From: Ailanthus altissimus | Lineage: Eukaryota > Streptophyta > Magnoliopsida > Sapindales > Simaroubaceae | Reading direction: 5' to 3' | DNA length: 64,000 nucleotides | NCBI GenBank assembly: GCA_946807835.1 | Contig: OX327684.1 | Span: 18,066,501 to 18,130,500 of the forward strand | Shown: piece after piece, positions 43,160-54,500 of the stretch | Position numbering within the stretch: the stretch's first letter is position 1 | Layout of the letters: each line of letters opens with the position of its first letter | The notes under the pieces: generated by a model | Database searches by the model: none | What the model was told of the DNA's origin: nothing | The model's input: only the letters and a program-made list of their open reading frames with translations | Position numbers and translations under genes: made by a program

Positions 43160-46100
43160 TGATAGGGGTATGCATGCACTAGTATATTTAGTAGCCAACT
43201 TTCATATTTTGCTTCAATTTATTAATATTTGACTATTTACTTTTGCTTTTGATCATAAATAGGTGCACGAGAGAATATATGACGAATAGGAATAAATGGA
43301 AGGCAAATTAGATAAGAAATGAGCGAGATGTGCTTAATTTATGCTACTGTAAGAACCAGGTTGGGGGCTGCAAGGCCCATACTAGAACCTTGGGCGCCAT
43401 GGTGACTATTAGCCATCGTCGTGGCGCCTAACTGACAAACCACCATGAATGTATTCTAGATCTTGGTGTTGTGACACCAATGCAATATATGAAGAAAAAG
43501 CCTCTCGACTTAGATTCGAAGCCCCTCGCCCATAGGATTTCTCATAGCTATAAAAGCACTCTTTTAAGAGACAAAAATATAGACTTTAGAGAGGCAAAAA
43601 CCACAAAGAAACAATTTACACACAAAATCGAGAGATCAAAGTCAAGAAATCAATATTCAAGTTCAAGATTAAAGATTCAAGTCAAAGAAAAGAGAGAAGC
43701 ACATCAAGACATCTTCTTGAATAGTTTTCTTATATTTCCTTATTACTATGTTCTTGTTCATGCTGTTCTTCATGGATTGGTTTGATACTCTTAGTTTTAT
43801 GATGAGTTAAACATTTTTTTTTTATCTATAGTTAGACTATGTGAACCAATATGTAGTTGAATTTTATGAAATTTTAGTTTATGAACTTAATACATAGAAT
43901 TGATTAGTTTTATCTGAGTTTAATACTTTCATTATACTTTATCAATATTATGAATGATTAGGAAATCATGATGAACTTGACAAAGGAATTTATGTGTTTA
44001 GCCAATGATAGTTTTATGTATGATCATATGGTAACAACTATGAGTTCCATGTAGGATAGATATATACCTAGATGATATATATGACATGATTTAAACTTGA
44101 ACTTAATAAATTATATTATATTCTAATTACTATAGACATATGGGTAGTTATTAGAATGCGTAATATATTCACTTGACCATTGACAAAGACTTGTGATGAG
44201 ATTAGTACCTAAGCCAATAATTGGTATTAACGGATTAACTAAGTTATTAATGAGTACAATAAAATCTTAGGGGATGAGTCTATACCCTAAATTATTATCA
44301 ATTTGTGAGTTTAACCCTTTATTTATTTGTTATCTTGGATAAGTTTTAGGTTAATTGCTTAGTTTTTAAATTATAGTTTCCTAGATAATATTAGTAATTG
44401 GATTGATAGAAATAGTGTTCACAAAATTATATACACGCGAATTATAGCCGCAAGTGCATGGGTCGTGAACAAGTAATAAAGTGATGAGTGAGTATCATTC
44501 CCATAAGGATTGTGTCCTAAATTGATGCTAATTACCACGATGTTGGCAACCTAACTTTATCCAGGCTAATATAAAGGATAAGTTGAATTGTGAAATTAAA
44601 AAAAAAACTTAAAACTAAATAACTTGGTAAAATAAAGATATGAGAGTTCAATAGCAATGAGGTTCTAGGGACTTGATTTTTCTCTATTGTTTCTATGCTC
44701 TTTATAATTAGTAATTAACAATTAATCTAATGCATTCATTAATCAAAGGCTTAAGACTAATCTCATTCCCTCTCCTGAGTGCCGAATAAGACTCTATGCA
44801 TATACAATTAAGTTGATATCCCTATCTAACCCGTTATACAAACACGCATTAAGCTACTTTTATGTGACTAACCTAAGTTCATTAGTCTCCCAACTCAACA
44901 AACTCAAAGCTACGCTTTTTACAACCAATATATGAATTAAACTTTTTCAAGCACATAACCCAAATGTTTAAATCATTCAATTCATTTCTCAATGCAATTA
45001 GAAGCATTAAGCACATAAAAAACATAAATAAATAACACAAAATAGTCATTAATCACATAACAACATCAACACATATTGTTCAATAGAGTTCAATCAAGCC
45101 CTAGAACATATAATCTTGCAAAAAAAAAAAATGATAATCTTAAGATATGGTGAATATGCAAATGGGATCCTAGAGTATTGATTTAATTCTATTCTTCTTA
45201 AGTTCTTTCTATTTAGCAATTTTATTCAATTCATTAATCAAGGGATTAAGACTAATCATATTACCTCTCCCGAGCGTCAAATAAGATACTATGCATACAT
45301 ATTCAAATTGATATCCCTATATAACTTGTCTATCTATACATGCATTATGCAACCCTTAAATTGATTACCCGAGGATTAATCTCATTACCTCTCCCGAGTG
45401 TCAAATGAGATCCTAGGCATATTGTCATACCCCAAGTGTTTTTACAAATTTTATTAAACACTTGGTGTGCACTATATGTAAGTTTTGAGAAAACTATGGT
45501 GATTACCTAAGTGTTATTAGCCTCCTAACTCAATAACAACCTAAGGCTATATTTTTCAAATTCGATAAATGAATCAATCTCTTCCAAGCATCAATCTATA
45601 AATCTACAACAACCAATTCATTTTTCAATCAATTAAAAGCATTAAGCATAGAGAAATATAAATGAATTATATAAAAATATGCTAAATCATCCAAATATAA
45701 TATAAATAAAACTACATCAAAATTTATAATTCAAGTTTAATCATACATAAATCCAACCATAACTAAAATTATCAAGAAATTCATAGACAAAAACATGTTT
45801 GAACAATATTCATAACTACAATTTTCAACAAAAGAGAAAATATAAAGAAAAGAAAGATAAAACCTAATTTGGGAATCTCTTTAAGGTTTGAATTCTTCAA
45901 ATGTCTTCAATGATGCTAAATAAACCTTGGAGATATTTTTTATTCTCTTCAAATTTAAGCTTAAGTCTTGGTCTTCTTTGTGTATTTTGTGCCTTCCTTT
46001 GATAGATATGAGAAATGACTAAATAGTAGTATTTATAGGCTTCAAATTCGGGTAAGATTATGACTAACAAAATAGGTGATGGTACTTGGGCACCATTTTT

Positions 46101-46486
46101 TGAGCCGAGCACTAAGCATTTTGCCCAATTGAGTGCCTGAATGCCAAATCCCAGGTAATTTGGCACTTAGGCGTCGAGGATTGTAGCATACTCAACTGTT
46201 CATCGGCACTATAGCATATTTGGTTTTTTGGTTTGTTTCCTTTGAATTTTCATTCCAAATATCTTATTTAACTTGAAATCTATAAAATAAAATTAATACA
46301 CATAAAAAGCTATATATTCTTATTTAAATTAAGCAATTATGAAGTTTAGAAGAGAAATTTTATGATGTATAAAATGCGCTTATCAAATAGATTGCATAGT
46401 CTCTTTGGGAACGATATCTGAACTTTAATCCTATATTACTTGATACGGTAGCTTGCGCTTGTGTTTAGCTATTATAGCACCAATCA
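43160..46486 (+). repeat. 3' LTR of the Athila-like element, split by a solo LTR
   Basis: 43,160-44,415 and 46,386-46,486 together form the LTR. The part between is a later insertion. The first part starts TGATAGGGGTATGCATGCAC. The second resumes at ATTGCATAGTCTCTTTGGGA, matching ATCACATAGTTCCCGTGGAA in the 5' copy. Confidence 0.9.
44416..46385 (-). mobile_element. solo Athila-type LTR, reverse orientation
   Basis: 1,970 bp, beginning TGTTCACAAA and ending TTATCA on the + strand, with a perfect AATAG duplication (44,411-44,415 and 46,386-46,390). On the minus strand it starts TGATAAGCGCATTTTATAC, a typical Athila LTR start. Its end is related to the solo LTR at 30,630-31,950. It has an internal diverged duplication of about 500 bp, with ATTMCCTCTCCYGAG and TTGATATCCCTAT at about 44,767 and 45,260 and a partial third near 45,380. 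Confidence 0.88.
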
Positions 46487-46554
46487 ATATGGAGCACAAT
46501 ATTTATTTGAACTTTTATCTGAATGAAGTACATGATTTTATGGATTTGAGAAAT

Positions 46555-47690
46555 GTCAGAAGTAAACTATTTTTATAGGTATGAGAGTGGCCTTCCACCT
46601 AAACTCAATATACAATTCCATAGATACAAGGATCATCAAAAGTAAAATAAACTAGATATGAAAATGACCTTCCATCTAAACTCAATATGCAATTATGTGA
46701 ATACGAGAATTGATAAATCATTTTATAGATACAAGAATAGCCTTTTAACTTAATAAATGATTTTATAGATATAATAATTACGGGAAGGAAACCATTCTAT
46801 AGACATGAGAATGGCCTTCTATCTAAATTTAATTTATAATTCTATAGATATAAGAATCGTCAGAAGTAAATCATTTTATGGATACGAGAATGGGCTTTCA
46901 TATAAACTTAATATATGATTTTGTGGATATGGGAATCGGGGGAAGTAAACCATTATTTGAATATGAGAATGAGCTTCCATCTAAACTCAATATATGATTC
47001 TATAAATATGAGAATCGTCGAAAGTAAACTATTTAGTGGATACAATAATAGCCTTCTAACTTAATAAATAGTTATGTGGATATAAAAATTATGGAAAGAA
47101 AACCATTCTATGGACATAAGAATGGCTTTTCATCCAAATTAAATATATGATTACGTGGATATAAGTACTGTTAAAAGTGAACCATTTTGTAGACATAAGA
47201 ATAAACTTCCATTTAAACTTAATATATGATTTTGTAGATACGAGATTTATGGAATGTAAACCATTTTATTGATATAAGAATGAGCTTTCATCTAAACTCA
47301 ATATATAATTCTATGGATACGAGAATCATCAGAAGTAAACTATTTTATAGATACAAGAATCATTAAAAGTATGCCATTTTATAGATACAAGAATGATCTT
47401 CCATCTAAATTTAATATATAATTATATGGATATGGAAATCACCGAGAGTAAACCATTTTGTAGATATAAGAAAGGCCTTCCATCCAAATTCAATATATAA
47501 TTTTAAGGATATGAGAATCATGAGAAGGAAACCATTCTTTGGTTACGAGAATGACCTTTCATTCAAATTCAATATACAATTTTATGGAGTTGAGAATCAA
47601 TGGGAAATAAACTATTTTATAGATATGAGAATGACATTCGATTCAAATTCAATGTACCATTCTATTGATAAAAGGAATGGACTTCTCTTT
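46555..47690. repeat. ~80-bp tandem repeat array with ~308-bp higher order
   Basis: About 14 diverged monomers have a consensus near ACCATTTTATAGATACGAGA, ATGGCCTTCCATCTAAACTC and AATATATGATTCTATGGATA, then CGAGAATCGTCAGAAGTAA. Starts of the CTTCCATCTAAA word fall at about 46,590, 46,672, 46,806, 46,889, 46,972, 47,125, 47,207, 47,285, 47,395, 47,475, 47,550 and 47,632. Variant monomers with TTAACTTAATAAAT or CTAACTTAATAAAT sit at about 46,741 and 47,049, implying a four-monomer higher-order unit. Each monomer is itself two half-repeats of ATTYTRTRGATAYGAGAAT. Confidence 0.85.
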
Positions 47691-49064
47691 AAAAGGAATC
47701 AAAGTTTTCCTTCATATGAAGCAATAATTTAAAAACCTTTCATAGAAAGGAAGCAAAGTCTTCCTTTATAGAAAGCATAACATAACAAACAGACATTTTT
47801 CAATAAAGCATCAATATATCAAAAGCTTTCACCGGGAGAGGCGTATACCAAACAGCTAACCTCTATTGAAAGCATAGTAGGTGTTCTTGACTATTAATAA
47901 ATGAAAGTCATTATATGAAAGTTAAAACATACATTTGCTAAATACCTTTTTCTAGTAAAGTCGTGTTGTGTCCTAGAACAAGTGTAAAAGGTGTTTGCTT
48001 TAAGGTTAGGACAATTAAAAAGAGTCGTGTGCTATAGGCTAACATAGAAAATTTGAAATTCTTATGAAAACTTTAAAATACTTCATTGGAAAGGTCATGT
48101 GCCTAGCAGCCACCCTCTCTTAGAAGTATGGTGTTGAAAGACTACGAAAAAAAAAACACTAAACCATAAAAAAAACATTCCCAATTTAGGAGCATGACAC
48201 CTTTCCTTGGAAGCACAAATCAAGAAAATAAAGGAATATATTGCAGGAAGTAATCCAATAAAAGCAATAAGCCTATAGCAGGGAAGTCATACTTAGCCAT
48301 TCTTTTTTTTCTAATTTCATATGTATGAGAGAAATGACAATATTGTTTCATGTGATTTCATGAATATTTTATCATATCCATGAAAGCATTCTTTCACATG
48401 ATATTATTCAGGGACCAAATTGCAAATAAAATTAAGTATTATTGCTTCTAGATTGATTAGACAAAGACAAAATGACTATAATGATAATATCCTAGGCAAA
48501 TCTAGAAGCTTCGAAACATAGGAAGAAACCATGTACACATCTATCCTTTACATTGAAAACATCTCAACCACTTAAAAGGACCTAACCATCAGAGATAGTA
48601 ACATTATAGAAAGATGAAGCGCTCACTAGTCAGAAAGTGAAGAAGTGTATTTTGAACACTTCCACTTGAAACAATATAATTTTCACTTATAATGAAGGCA
48701 TATGTTAGTCCCATTATAGGGTTTTTATTGGTCTCATTACCTATAGGCCCAACCAACTCACCTATAGCCTAACTTGTGAGATGACTCAGCTTAGATGTCA
48801 TATTCAATTTACTAAGTAACCAAATCCGCCAACCCATGGATCCTACAAATAGGTCATAGACATTATAAGAGATGAGAACAAATTCAAATTCAAATTCTAT
48901 TCAAATTTTAGTTGATTAGTTATTGCATAAGAATAATTTTTCATAAGTTTGAGGAATTCCATATAAATCTTTCTTTCTGTTTAAAACGAATTAAAATTCC
49001 TAATTAACTCAAGTAGAATTAAATGCATGCACTAATTCATACTTTGATATAGATTTGGATTTAT
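47691..49064. other. AT-rich old repeat flank
   Basis: No gene. 47,690-47,790 has AAAGGAAGCAAAGTCTTCCTT-like words in two or three copies. 48,076-48,129 is a diverged copy of 37,217-37,270. It links the tandem array to the LTR segment that follows. Confidence 0.5.
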
Positions 49065-49398
49065 ACACTATAAATATGCATGAAACCTTGCTCATAATCT
49101 ATTCATTTTGTTATTCACAAACACATTTAGTATTTAGACACACACGGATACACATTGATTCAATTTTTCATTCATTCAATTCTATTTCATCTTACTCAAA
49201 TTACATTTAAAAGTATTCATCATTACTCTTTTGCTTGTCATTGAGACACCCCTATATGCAATAGCCATTTTATTAATCGAATACTAACTTGATCATTAGA
49301 GTTTTTTTTTTTCTTCAGAAGAACATGTTTATCACAAATTCGAGAAGTTATCAAAGGCATTAAGTTAATTTTTGTAAGGTTTTTTGAGGAACTTCAAT
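49065..49398 (+). repeat. LTR segment, copy 2
   Basis: Partner of 36,392-36,723 with the same order of words and nearly the same length (334 against 332 bp). It ends about 30 bases before the old heat-shock pseudogene. Confidence 0.7.
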
Positions 49399-49429
49399 CA
49401 CTAACCTTCATCCCAAAGGATGATGTTTG

Positions 49430-49740
49430 CCTATGTCCGTATTGACTTAAGGGAGACTTCGATTGCCCACATGTCCAAAGTCGATGTACTAGTGCTGAAG
49501 AAAAAGAAGTTAAAATGGAGGTCAAAGGAAACACTCATTCTGCAGATAAGCAGGTAGAGTTTGGTGGAGGAAAAGATGACATGTGGCATAAGATTGAAAA
49601 TCGAGTGACAAGTTTTCGAGGAGGTTTAGTTTTATCGGAGGATACTAGAGTTAGTGAGATTAGCACATAGGGTTTTGACTATCATTAGACCTTAAGAAGA
49701 AGTTAACAAGTTTAATGTTAGAGCTATTAAGATATATGGC
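49430..49740 (+). pseudogene. ancient class I HSP20 pseudogene
   Basis: Broken frames still follow the alpha-crystallin domain. YVRIDLRETSIAHMSKVDVL corresponds to [20 protein letters not shown]. Then EEKEVKMEVKGN, THSADKQVE and KDDMWHKIENRVTSFRGGLV correspond to [20 protein letters not shown]. After stops comes NKFNVRAIKIYG, corresponding to the usual KPEVKAIxISG ending; the stop codon after that Gly is lost (TTA). The N-terminus upstream of about 49,430 is missing. It is far more decayed than the related gene at 24,461 and sits immediately beside an LTR segment. Confidence 0.8.
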
Positions 49741-49744
49741 TTAA

Positions 49745-51381
49745 GTAAATTTTATGTTTTAGATTGTAAGATTTAGGTCCCTAAATTTTTGTATATTTTT
49801 GAATAAGGTCATACTTTTTATTTATTAGTGATAGATAAAGTTAGAGACTTATTTGATGCAAATAGATAAATTATATCTCTACTTTATAAATCAAGGCTTT
49901 GGTTGTTATTGCATTTTTTTCTAAAAAAAAAAGTGCTAGTTGGTTATTGAGTGATTCTATTGGTTATTGATAATGTGAAATTGAAAGATGAATAATCATG
50001 GGTAATACTACGCTTATATGATTGAGATGTATTTTAACTGACGTGGCATGTGTCCATTATTGATTAGTATTATATAACTATCATTTTAATAAAAAGTAAA
50101 TAGTCAACCACTATTTAATAAGTGGTAGCTGGTGACACATCAATTTGAATATAGATTGTTGTATCCCAACTATATAACCACTACTTTTTTTTATTATGCC
50201 TAAAAAATATTATTAGTTAAATTGACTTCCACCTGAGTTCATGAGTTGGTTAATTAGACTATCATCCCTTAAAGGTTTCTTAATCCAAAGCCACTTGACT
50301 TTTTTGTCACATTGAGCTCTTGCTGCGCTTGTATTAGTCGAATACATTTTACACATCATATATATATATTTAGTCATCGATTAGTGATACATTAATTGAG
50401 ATACAAACTTTGTAATACAATTATATAAATATCGCACTATTAATCATACACATAGTTTATTATTTAGCACAATGCTTTTCTTTTTTGGGACTTATTAACA
50501 TATACGTTATCAAATAAATTTAAGAAAAAATGACAATTACCTTACTAATTTTTTTTATTTATATATATCACTTATATCCCTAACTTTTTTTAAACTACCT
50601 ATTACTCCTTTTTTAATGAGATTTATTGGTCATTTTTTTAATATTATTTTCCTTTTTAAAATCCTCCAAAACAGGTAATGGATAATTTAAAAAATTCAAA
50701 GAGGAAAGTGGTATATATGAAAACATTTTGGGGGTAGTAGTGGTTTTTCCGAAAATTAAGGTTAATTTCTGTAATTTTTAATGTTTTATGTTGCATTATG
50801 ATATTGCTTGTAATCATGAAAAGGATCCCATAATATCACCACGACATACTCTAGTTTAAAACCCTCCATTTGGTAATAAAAGAAAGAAGCGAAAACGGCA
50901 AGTAACATCTTTTCGGAGCTAACATTCTATTTTCAGCAGAAAGGTTAACTTCCTATCTATTAAGCATGTTGCAATTTAACAATTTGAAGGAAACGGGTAA
51001 ACATTTTCCCCTCTTTTTATTTCTAAATATAAATAAATATGTATCAATTTCTAATCTATAAGGAAACTTTTCCTATTGTTAGCTTTCTAGAAATACAAAT
51101 AAACGCTAATTTTGGATGAAACTGAGTTGGTTCCTAATTAATACTATTAACAGTCGAAGAGAAAAATAGAAGGATGGAGCTGTACATTCCTGATTGAATT
51201 TGTCGTTACATTTTCTGTTTAATTGGAACCCATGACGACTATATTTTTAAGCCAAAAATTACCTAAACTTTCAAGCAAACAAAGGTCTTTCATTAGGGTT
51301 ACAATCTCATGTTAACCCTAGCTTCTGCACATCAAGATTCCAATTAGTTCAAGATCCAAAAAGGGGTCACAATCTGCAAAG
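49745..51381. other. AT-rich spacer upstream of the small membrane peptide gene
   Basis: No supported coding sequence. From about 51,230 the composition becomes more balanced (GGAACCCATGACGAC, CACATCAAGATTCC), as for a promoter and 5' UTR. Confidence 0.45.
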
Positions 51382-51591
51382 ATGTGTTGTGTTAGCTCAA
51401 TATGTTCGTGCTGCTTGTGTTTTATTTCTTTGGCAATTCTCTTCGGCTGTATTTTCGGCTTTGAAATGTATAAGAATGGATTTCACAAGATTCATAATTT
51501 TGTCCATGAATGTGATCCAACCGTTCCCGGCTCTCTTTGCGGAAGGCCCTTCTTGGGTTTCAATAATATTCCTCCGCCCGGTCATTTCTGA
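51382..51591 (+). CDS. predicted small Cys-rich membrane peptide, 69 aa
   Basis: ATG 51,382 in the context CAAAGATGT opens a 69-residue frame to TGA 51,589-51,591. The first half (MCCVSSICSCCLCFISLAIL then FGCIFGF) is a Cys-rich hydrophobic segment that could be a membrane anchor or signal peptide. The second half is polar, with two more Cys and a Pro-rich end, GFNNIPPPGHF. I do not recognise the family. Support for a real gene is the local rise in GC and balanced codon use in otherwise very AT-rich DNA, the plausible start context and the ordered design. No intron is needed. It could be a secreted signalling peptide precursor or a small tail-anchored protein. Against it: another frame on the same strand (51,389-51,622) is also open, so chance cannot be excluded. 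Confidence 0.5.
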   Translation: MCCVSSICSCCLCFISLAILFGCIFGFEMYKNGFHKIHNFVHECDPTVPGSLCGRPFLGFNNIPPPGHF

Positions 51592-54500
51592 AAAACGATC
51601 TCTCTTATTCTTATTCTGTTGAATAAATTTGATCTTTCTTTTTCAGTAATTTGTATTGATCTTTCATAGTGACTTATGGGGGATTTTATAGTGTTTAAAT
51701 GTTCAGCCGTTAGTGCGGTGAATGATTAAACGTACGTAATTATAAGATATCGTGTTAATAAACATTTATTTGTATCTTTTAATAAAACTGAACATAAAAT
51801 TTCAACCTTGCAGCATGTGATGAATTTATTTTATGAAGTTCTTTTTTACCTTTCGACAATGATCAAGTCTTTGTTGGAAGATTTTGTTTTATGTATTTCT
51901 TTTTCCTACGAGTCTTTTTTAATGCATTTAAAATGTGGAAGTCTAATTCTTGATAAAGAGAGTTAATAAAAAATATATTTTTTTTTATTTTTATTTTTTA
52001 TATTTCGTTTAATTCCTTGTACTTGAAAAAGAACATAAGGTGTGTGATTTTTTAAAATATAGATGTAAGAAATTTTAAATTCCAAAAAAGTTTACTTATA
52101 AGCTTTTAGAGAATTAGTTCTAAAAAGCTAATTTATCAACTTTTTAGGAATTTTTGTTGGTAATCGTCTCATATCATTAATAATTATCCACGTTTCACTC
52201 ACTAGCTTTTGTTAATGACAATAAAACTTTCTGAAAGTAATTCTGATACCTGCAAATTCGCATGTAACCAAGAAAAAGAAAAGGGCCGATTAGTCAACAG
52301 CCCGTAACCGGTTAATTAAGTTTAAGTATATTAGACGGTATCTAAGAAGGCAGTTAAAATTTTTAAGTATCGCGCTCTCTATTCAACCATCTAAATATGC
52401 TTTAATACCTGCAAAAGATGCTGTACATATATGTTATAATGGATGATTATATTATATTACTCATATTATCTAAAATCTTGTTTAAATATACATATGAAAC
52501 GACTTGCTAAATAGTTTCCCATAAATTTTAAGATAAATTTCAATTATTATTTTATAGACATTCATATTCTTTCGTTACAGTAAAAATTCTATTAAAAATT
52601 CAGTAAAATTTCTATTGTTTTTGAGACATTCTCAAACTTATAACTTAAATAATAAATAATTTTTTAAACTTACCATATGTAATTATATTTCCAAGCTTCT
52701 CGTTTCTTGACAAGACCAGATGCAAGTTCTCTTTAAAATTTGAGACGAATCATATAATTTAACTCATGCTTTCATACTCATATTTTAATTAAATGCAATT
52801 TGTAAACAGAATATATAAAGTATCATATGCCTCCATTCATAACATGTGAAGTAATAATGCCTTGTGCCTCATAAAGTTGTATACATGTTATGGTCTATCT
52901 TGTGATCTAACTGTACATGCATCTATATAATATATATATGAAATACAAAATATGATAAACTTCGAAGTATAAGTGTGTTTTAGTTCAACGTCAAAAGACC
53001 TCAAAATGTGAAAATGTGGCACTACTTGAACTTTTGCGCCACCTTAAAATTAATATGAGAAAAAAAAAAAAAGTGAACTTATAATTCAGTGTGTAGACAT
53101 AAGTTTTACAATTTTTATAGACATAATAATAATAATCTTGTTGATAAAATATTAATAAATTTGTCTATATATAACATATTTAATATAAATAAATCTATAC
53201 ATCTGAATGAATTTGTATCTTAGAAATAATTATGAAATTGTACATTAGATCAACATGAAATATGTATTAAAATCATAAGTTATTATAAAATTTATTTTAA
53301 AATTATTACATATAACATAATACTAAAATATAACATATATTGTATTTTATATTAAAAATTACACCAAATTAATATTCAAGGAAACCATGGTCTAATTTGG
53401 TAAAGCAACTCAACACGTGGGTAGAGGGAGATCTAGTTTAAGCTCGCAAATTACTGCATCATTGAGGCAAAGCAAAACTAACATGATTTAATGCATGCAC
53501 AAAGTAAACTAAACTAAATGAGATGGATGTTAGGAAAAAAAAATTAGGTAACACTCAACCCACTTATTAGGCCCTTAGGCCCAATTTTCCTAAAGAGTAG
53601 CCGTGTTCAAAATAGGCTATACCTCATTAAGCTCAGCACGAGTTCGGATCCATAGATATCTATAACTTGGACCAAAAAAAGTCATTGAGTGGGATCCGCA
53701 CAAGGATACATGTCACCACTCAGTCCCATTGTCAGGGACACGTCATTGTGGCTAAGTTACTTGCCACACCATCAACGGGTAGACATTAGCACAGTTTAGA
53801 TCCTTGCCACATCACCATTGGTTCTTATCAATAGTTTAATTAAAAGCTAGATCATTTGATTATTTATTAGGGATAAAGTCTAAGGGGGAGATCTTTGAAT
53901 AGCCAATGGCAAGCCTCTATGTCAGCATGTGTTAAGTTCATGTCCTTTGCTGACATAAGGATCAAAGTTGTATGAAGTTATTGGGACAATTCACCATAGA
54001 ATCTGATGAGCTCAAGAAGATAGAGCTTGCAACCCACTCAGGGCTCTTAACTCACCTAAAAAAGCTAGTCATTCTAAAAAGTACTTAATCAGAAAATACT
54101 TAATACTCAAAATATTAGAGAAGCACACTTATCCAAAAGCCCCTATCTAAGTCAATTCTCCAAAATGTCTTTTGTGAAAGGGACACATCTCCAATTGAAT
54201 GTCACCATATGTTACCCTTGAGGGATAATCTCTAGGCTAGCTCATTTCACACTCAAGAACTCACCTCTATCAATATGTTGACCAAGTCTTTTGGATTCTT
54301 AGTAAAAGAAAATAAAATACTACAAATAAAAGACTATTTTGAATTTCTAATACATTCTTCTCCTTAGTGTAAAGTTAAAGTTATCGACGATCTTCTCGTA
54401 AAATATAATTACATATAATATTTTTTACTTTTTTTTGCTGTTGGACACTATTAGGCTTGCCTCTTAGAAGGCCTAAGTGGCTAAACTAGCCATTGCACAA

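Larger units (their letters stand above)
37359..46486 (+). mobile_element. Athila-like element, internally deleted
   Basis: LTRs of about 1,381 bp (37,359-38,739) and 1,352 bp (43,160-46,486, without a nested insertion) begin TGATARGGGTAT and end AGCACCAATCA. Flanks are ATAAG and ATATG, a target duplication with one change. The internal region (38,740-43,159) has a primer site, gag and protease, then jumps to the far 3' end of the usual Athila internal sequence (CTTCTTGGGAGGTAACCCAAG near 41,540). RT, RNase H and integrase are missing. By eye the LTRs differ at roughly 10-15% of positions, so the insertion is old. Confidence 0.9.

Noticed and set aside
46555..47690. Regularly spaced repeats considered as a CRISPR-like array
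   Set aside because: Units are contiguous, diverged and AT-rich with no unique spacers, in a plant genome. It is a satellite-type array.
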